Translations under genes and position numbers: made by a program | Shown here: positions 63,078-64,000 of the stretch, piece after piece | How positions within the stretch are numbered: position 1 is the stretch's first letter | Layout of the letters: every line of letters starts with the position of its first letter | The notes under the pieces: generated by a model | Database searches by the model: none | Told to the model about the DNA's origin: nothing | Seen by the model: the letters and a program-made list of their open reading frames with translations, nothing else | Origin: an uncultured Paracoccaceae bacterium | Lineage (GTDB): Bacteria; Pseudomonadota; Alphaproteobacteria; Rhodobacterales; Rhodobacteraceae | Assembly: GCA_947493335.1 (NCBI GenBank) | Contig: CANLQO010000005.1 | Span: 1 to 64,000, forward strand | Length of the DNA: 64,000 nucleotides | Reading direction: 5' to 3'

Positions 63078-64000
63078 TCAGTATTCCGCAATCGTATCAG
63101 GGAGGACCTCTTCTTCCTGCATCGCGGCAGGTGTCCACAGACGTTCACGGATCACACCATCCTCGGCCCATTCGTACATAAAGACAGGCGTGCCGGGGTG
63201 CGCGTTCTTGATCCGCTTGTTGACCAGCAGGGCCGCAGGCACCTGCACCGAACCGATGGTATAGACATTTTCGGTTGCGATCCGTTGCAGATCACGGGCC
63301 AGCGCGGCCTGCTCTTCTGCATCGCTGGTGGACTGGAATGCCGCCAGTTTCGCCGCCATTTCCTCTTCGAACGGCAAGCGATCACCGCCGTCGTTGAAGT
63401 GCGGACAGCTTGGACCCGCAGGCCAGCTGCGGCAGCTTTCACGCGTCGGCAAGATCACGTTTTCGCGGCCCATCACGGCCGTAAAGGCCCCACCGGTAAA
63501 GTTGGTATCGGCTGTGGTCTGGTCCACCGTGCGGATGTTGATGCGAATGCCAATCTCTTCCAGCTGCGACGCAATGGCCTCAAGCTGTTTGCGGTCAGCA
63601 TTGGCGTTGTCACCGACCTCGACCGAGATCACGACATTGTCGCCGCCGCCGGGCAGGTTGCGCACGCCATCACCGTCCGTGTCTGTCACGTCCAGACCGT
63701 CCAGCAGTGCCATGGCACCTGCCTGATCGTAGGGCGTGAAGACGGAAGAGGCGGCGTCATAATACGGCGACCCCGTCGCAAAACCGCCCACATAGGGATA
63801 GGCAAACGGCCCACGGGCCAGCGCCTGACCGATCGCATCACGATCCAGCGCGTGGCTCAGCGCCTTGCGGAAATCAAGCTCCCGGAACAGCATCCGCAGC
63901 GCCTTTTCGCCCTCATCCTCGGCACCTGCGGCATCAAGGTTCAGTGTCAGACGCCAGGCCAGAACGCGGGGGCCAAAGTTCGCCCGCACCGGGCTTGCAT
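63078..64000 (-). CDS. Family 5 extracellular solute-binding protein, C-terminal part
   Basis: The 3' ~307 codons of a gene entering from the right edge; the N-terminus with signal peptide lies outside. Family 5 (DppA/OppA/AgpA) features are visible: FRELDFRKALSHALDRDAIG, then GPFAYPYVGGF, and EEIGIRINIRTVDQTTADTN. An Asp-rich loop DVTDTDGDGVRNLPGGGD resembles a calcium-binding segment. With the GH4 enzyme it may bind an alpha-galactoside, as AgpA does in rhizobia, rather than a peptide (inference). Confidence 0.88.
   Translation of the reverse strand, partial: ASPVRANFGPRVLAWRLTLNLDAAGAEDEGEKALRMLFRELDFRKALSHALDRDAIGQALARGPFAYPYVGGFATGSPYYDAASSVFTPYDQAGAMALLDGLDVTDTDGDGVRNLPGGGDNVVISVEVGDNANADRKQLEAIASQLEEIGIRINIRTVDQTTADTNFTGGAFTAVMGRENVILPTRESCRSWPAGPSCPHFNDGGDRLPFEEEMAAKLAAFQSTSDAEEQAALARDLQRIATENVYTIGSVQVPAALLVNKRIKNAHPGTPVFMYEWAEDGVIRERLWTPAAMQEEEVLPDTIAEY

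Overview
The window reads as the chromosome or a large replicon of a marine alphaproteobacterium, most likely Rhodobacteraceae (Roseobacter group). The basis is the GC-rich, tightly packed coding with ATGA/GTGA overlaps, and a gene repertoire typical of that group: taurine-type ABC transporters, an oxygen-dependent quaternary-phosphonate pathway, homogentisate catabolism, IclR/GntR/LysR-controlled catabolic islands and many organic-solute transporters. No rRNA, tRNA, CRISPR array, transposase or phage gene was recognised.

Layout. (1) Positions 1-10915 are a sulfated-carbohydrate island: the start of an enolase-superfamily sugar-acid dehydratase, two sulfatases, the formylglycine-generating enzyme that would activate them, a GntR/FCD regulator, an SMP-30-type lactonase, a sugar ABC transporter and an SDR dehydrogenase. 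Three divergent promoters in it share a paired GTAC motif. (2) Positions 11049-17269 are a homogentisate operon (hmgA, FAH-like hydrolase, an MBL-fold protein with a degraded metal site, an FAD hydroxylase, a DUF2783 protein, maleylacetoacetate isomerase) with a divergent MarR regulator. (3) Positions 17479-21065 hold a LuxR-HTH/STAND-ATPase/TPR regulator followed by two small ABM-like proteins. (4) Positions 21201-27212 hold a LysR regulator, HyuA/HyuB-type hydantoinase subunits and an FAD amine oxidase. (5) Positions 27261-29946 hold a TmpA/TmpB-like oxygenase pair for a 2-(trimethylammonio)ethylphosphonate-like compound, with a divergent LysR regulator.

(6) Positions 30197-51756 are framed by two copies of a taurine-type ABC operon. 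The copies appear identical for 3173 bp and lie in direct orientation 17177 bp apart, each with a different promoter and operator. Between them are a DhaK/DhaL-type kinase pair with an IclR regulator; a five-gene pathway of unknown purpose (amine oxidase, cupin, membrane di-iron hydroxylase, PanB-like protein without its metal ligands, 2Fe-2S reductase); an HxlR regulator with a divergent membrane protein; and a CadC/OmpR-type regulator facing a five-gene operon (membrane methyltransferase, hydrolase, ABM, GFA, DMT exporter) across four 11-bp direct repeats.

(7) Positions 51872-64000, all on the minus strand, hold an Opp/Dpp-type transporter, a GH4 glycosidase, a tryptophan-halogenase-like flavoenzyme and a 1407-residue exported protein that combines two CxxCH haem motifs, cadherin-like/Ig-like repeats and a C-terminal autotransporter barrel.

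The most unusual items are the twin transporter operon (recent gene conversion and promoter divergence), the haem-motif autotransporter linked to a halogenase, the orphan pathway at 37278-41848, and several well-defined but unassigned operators. All functions are inferred from sequence motifs and context; no database search was possible.
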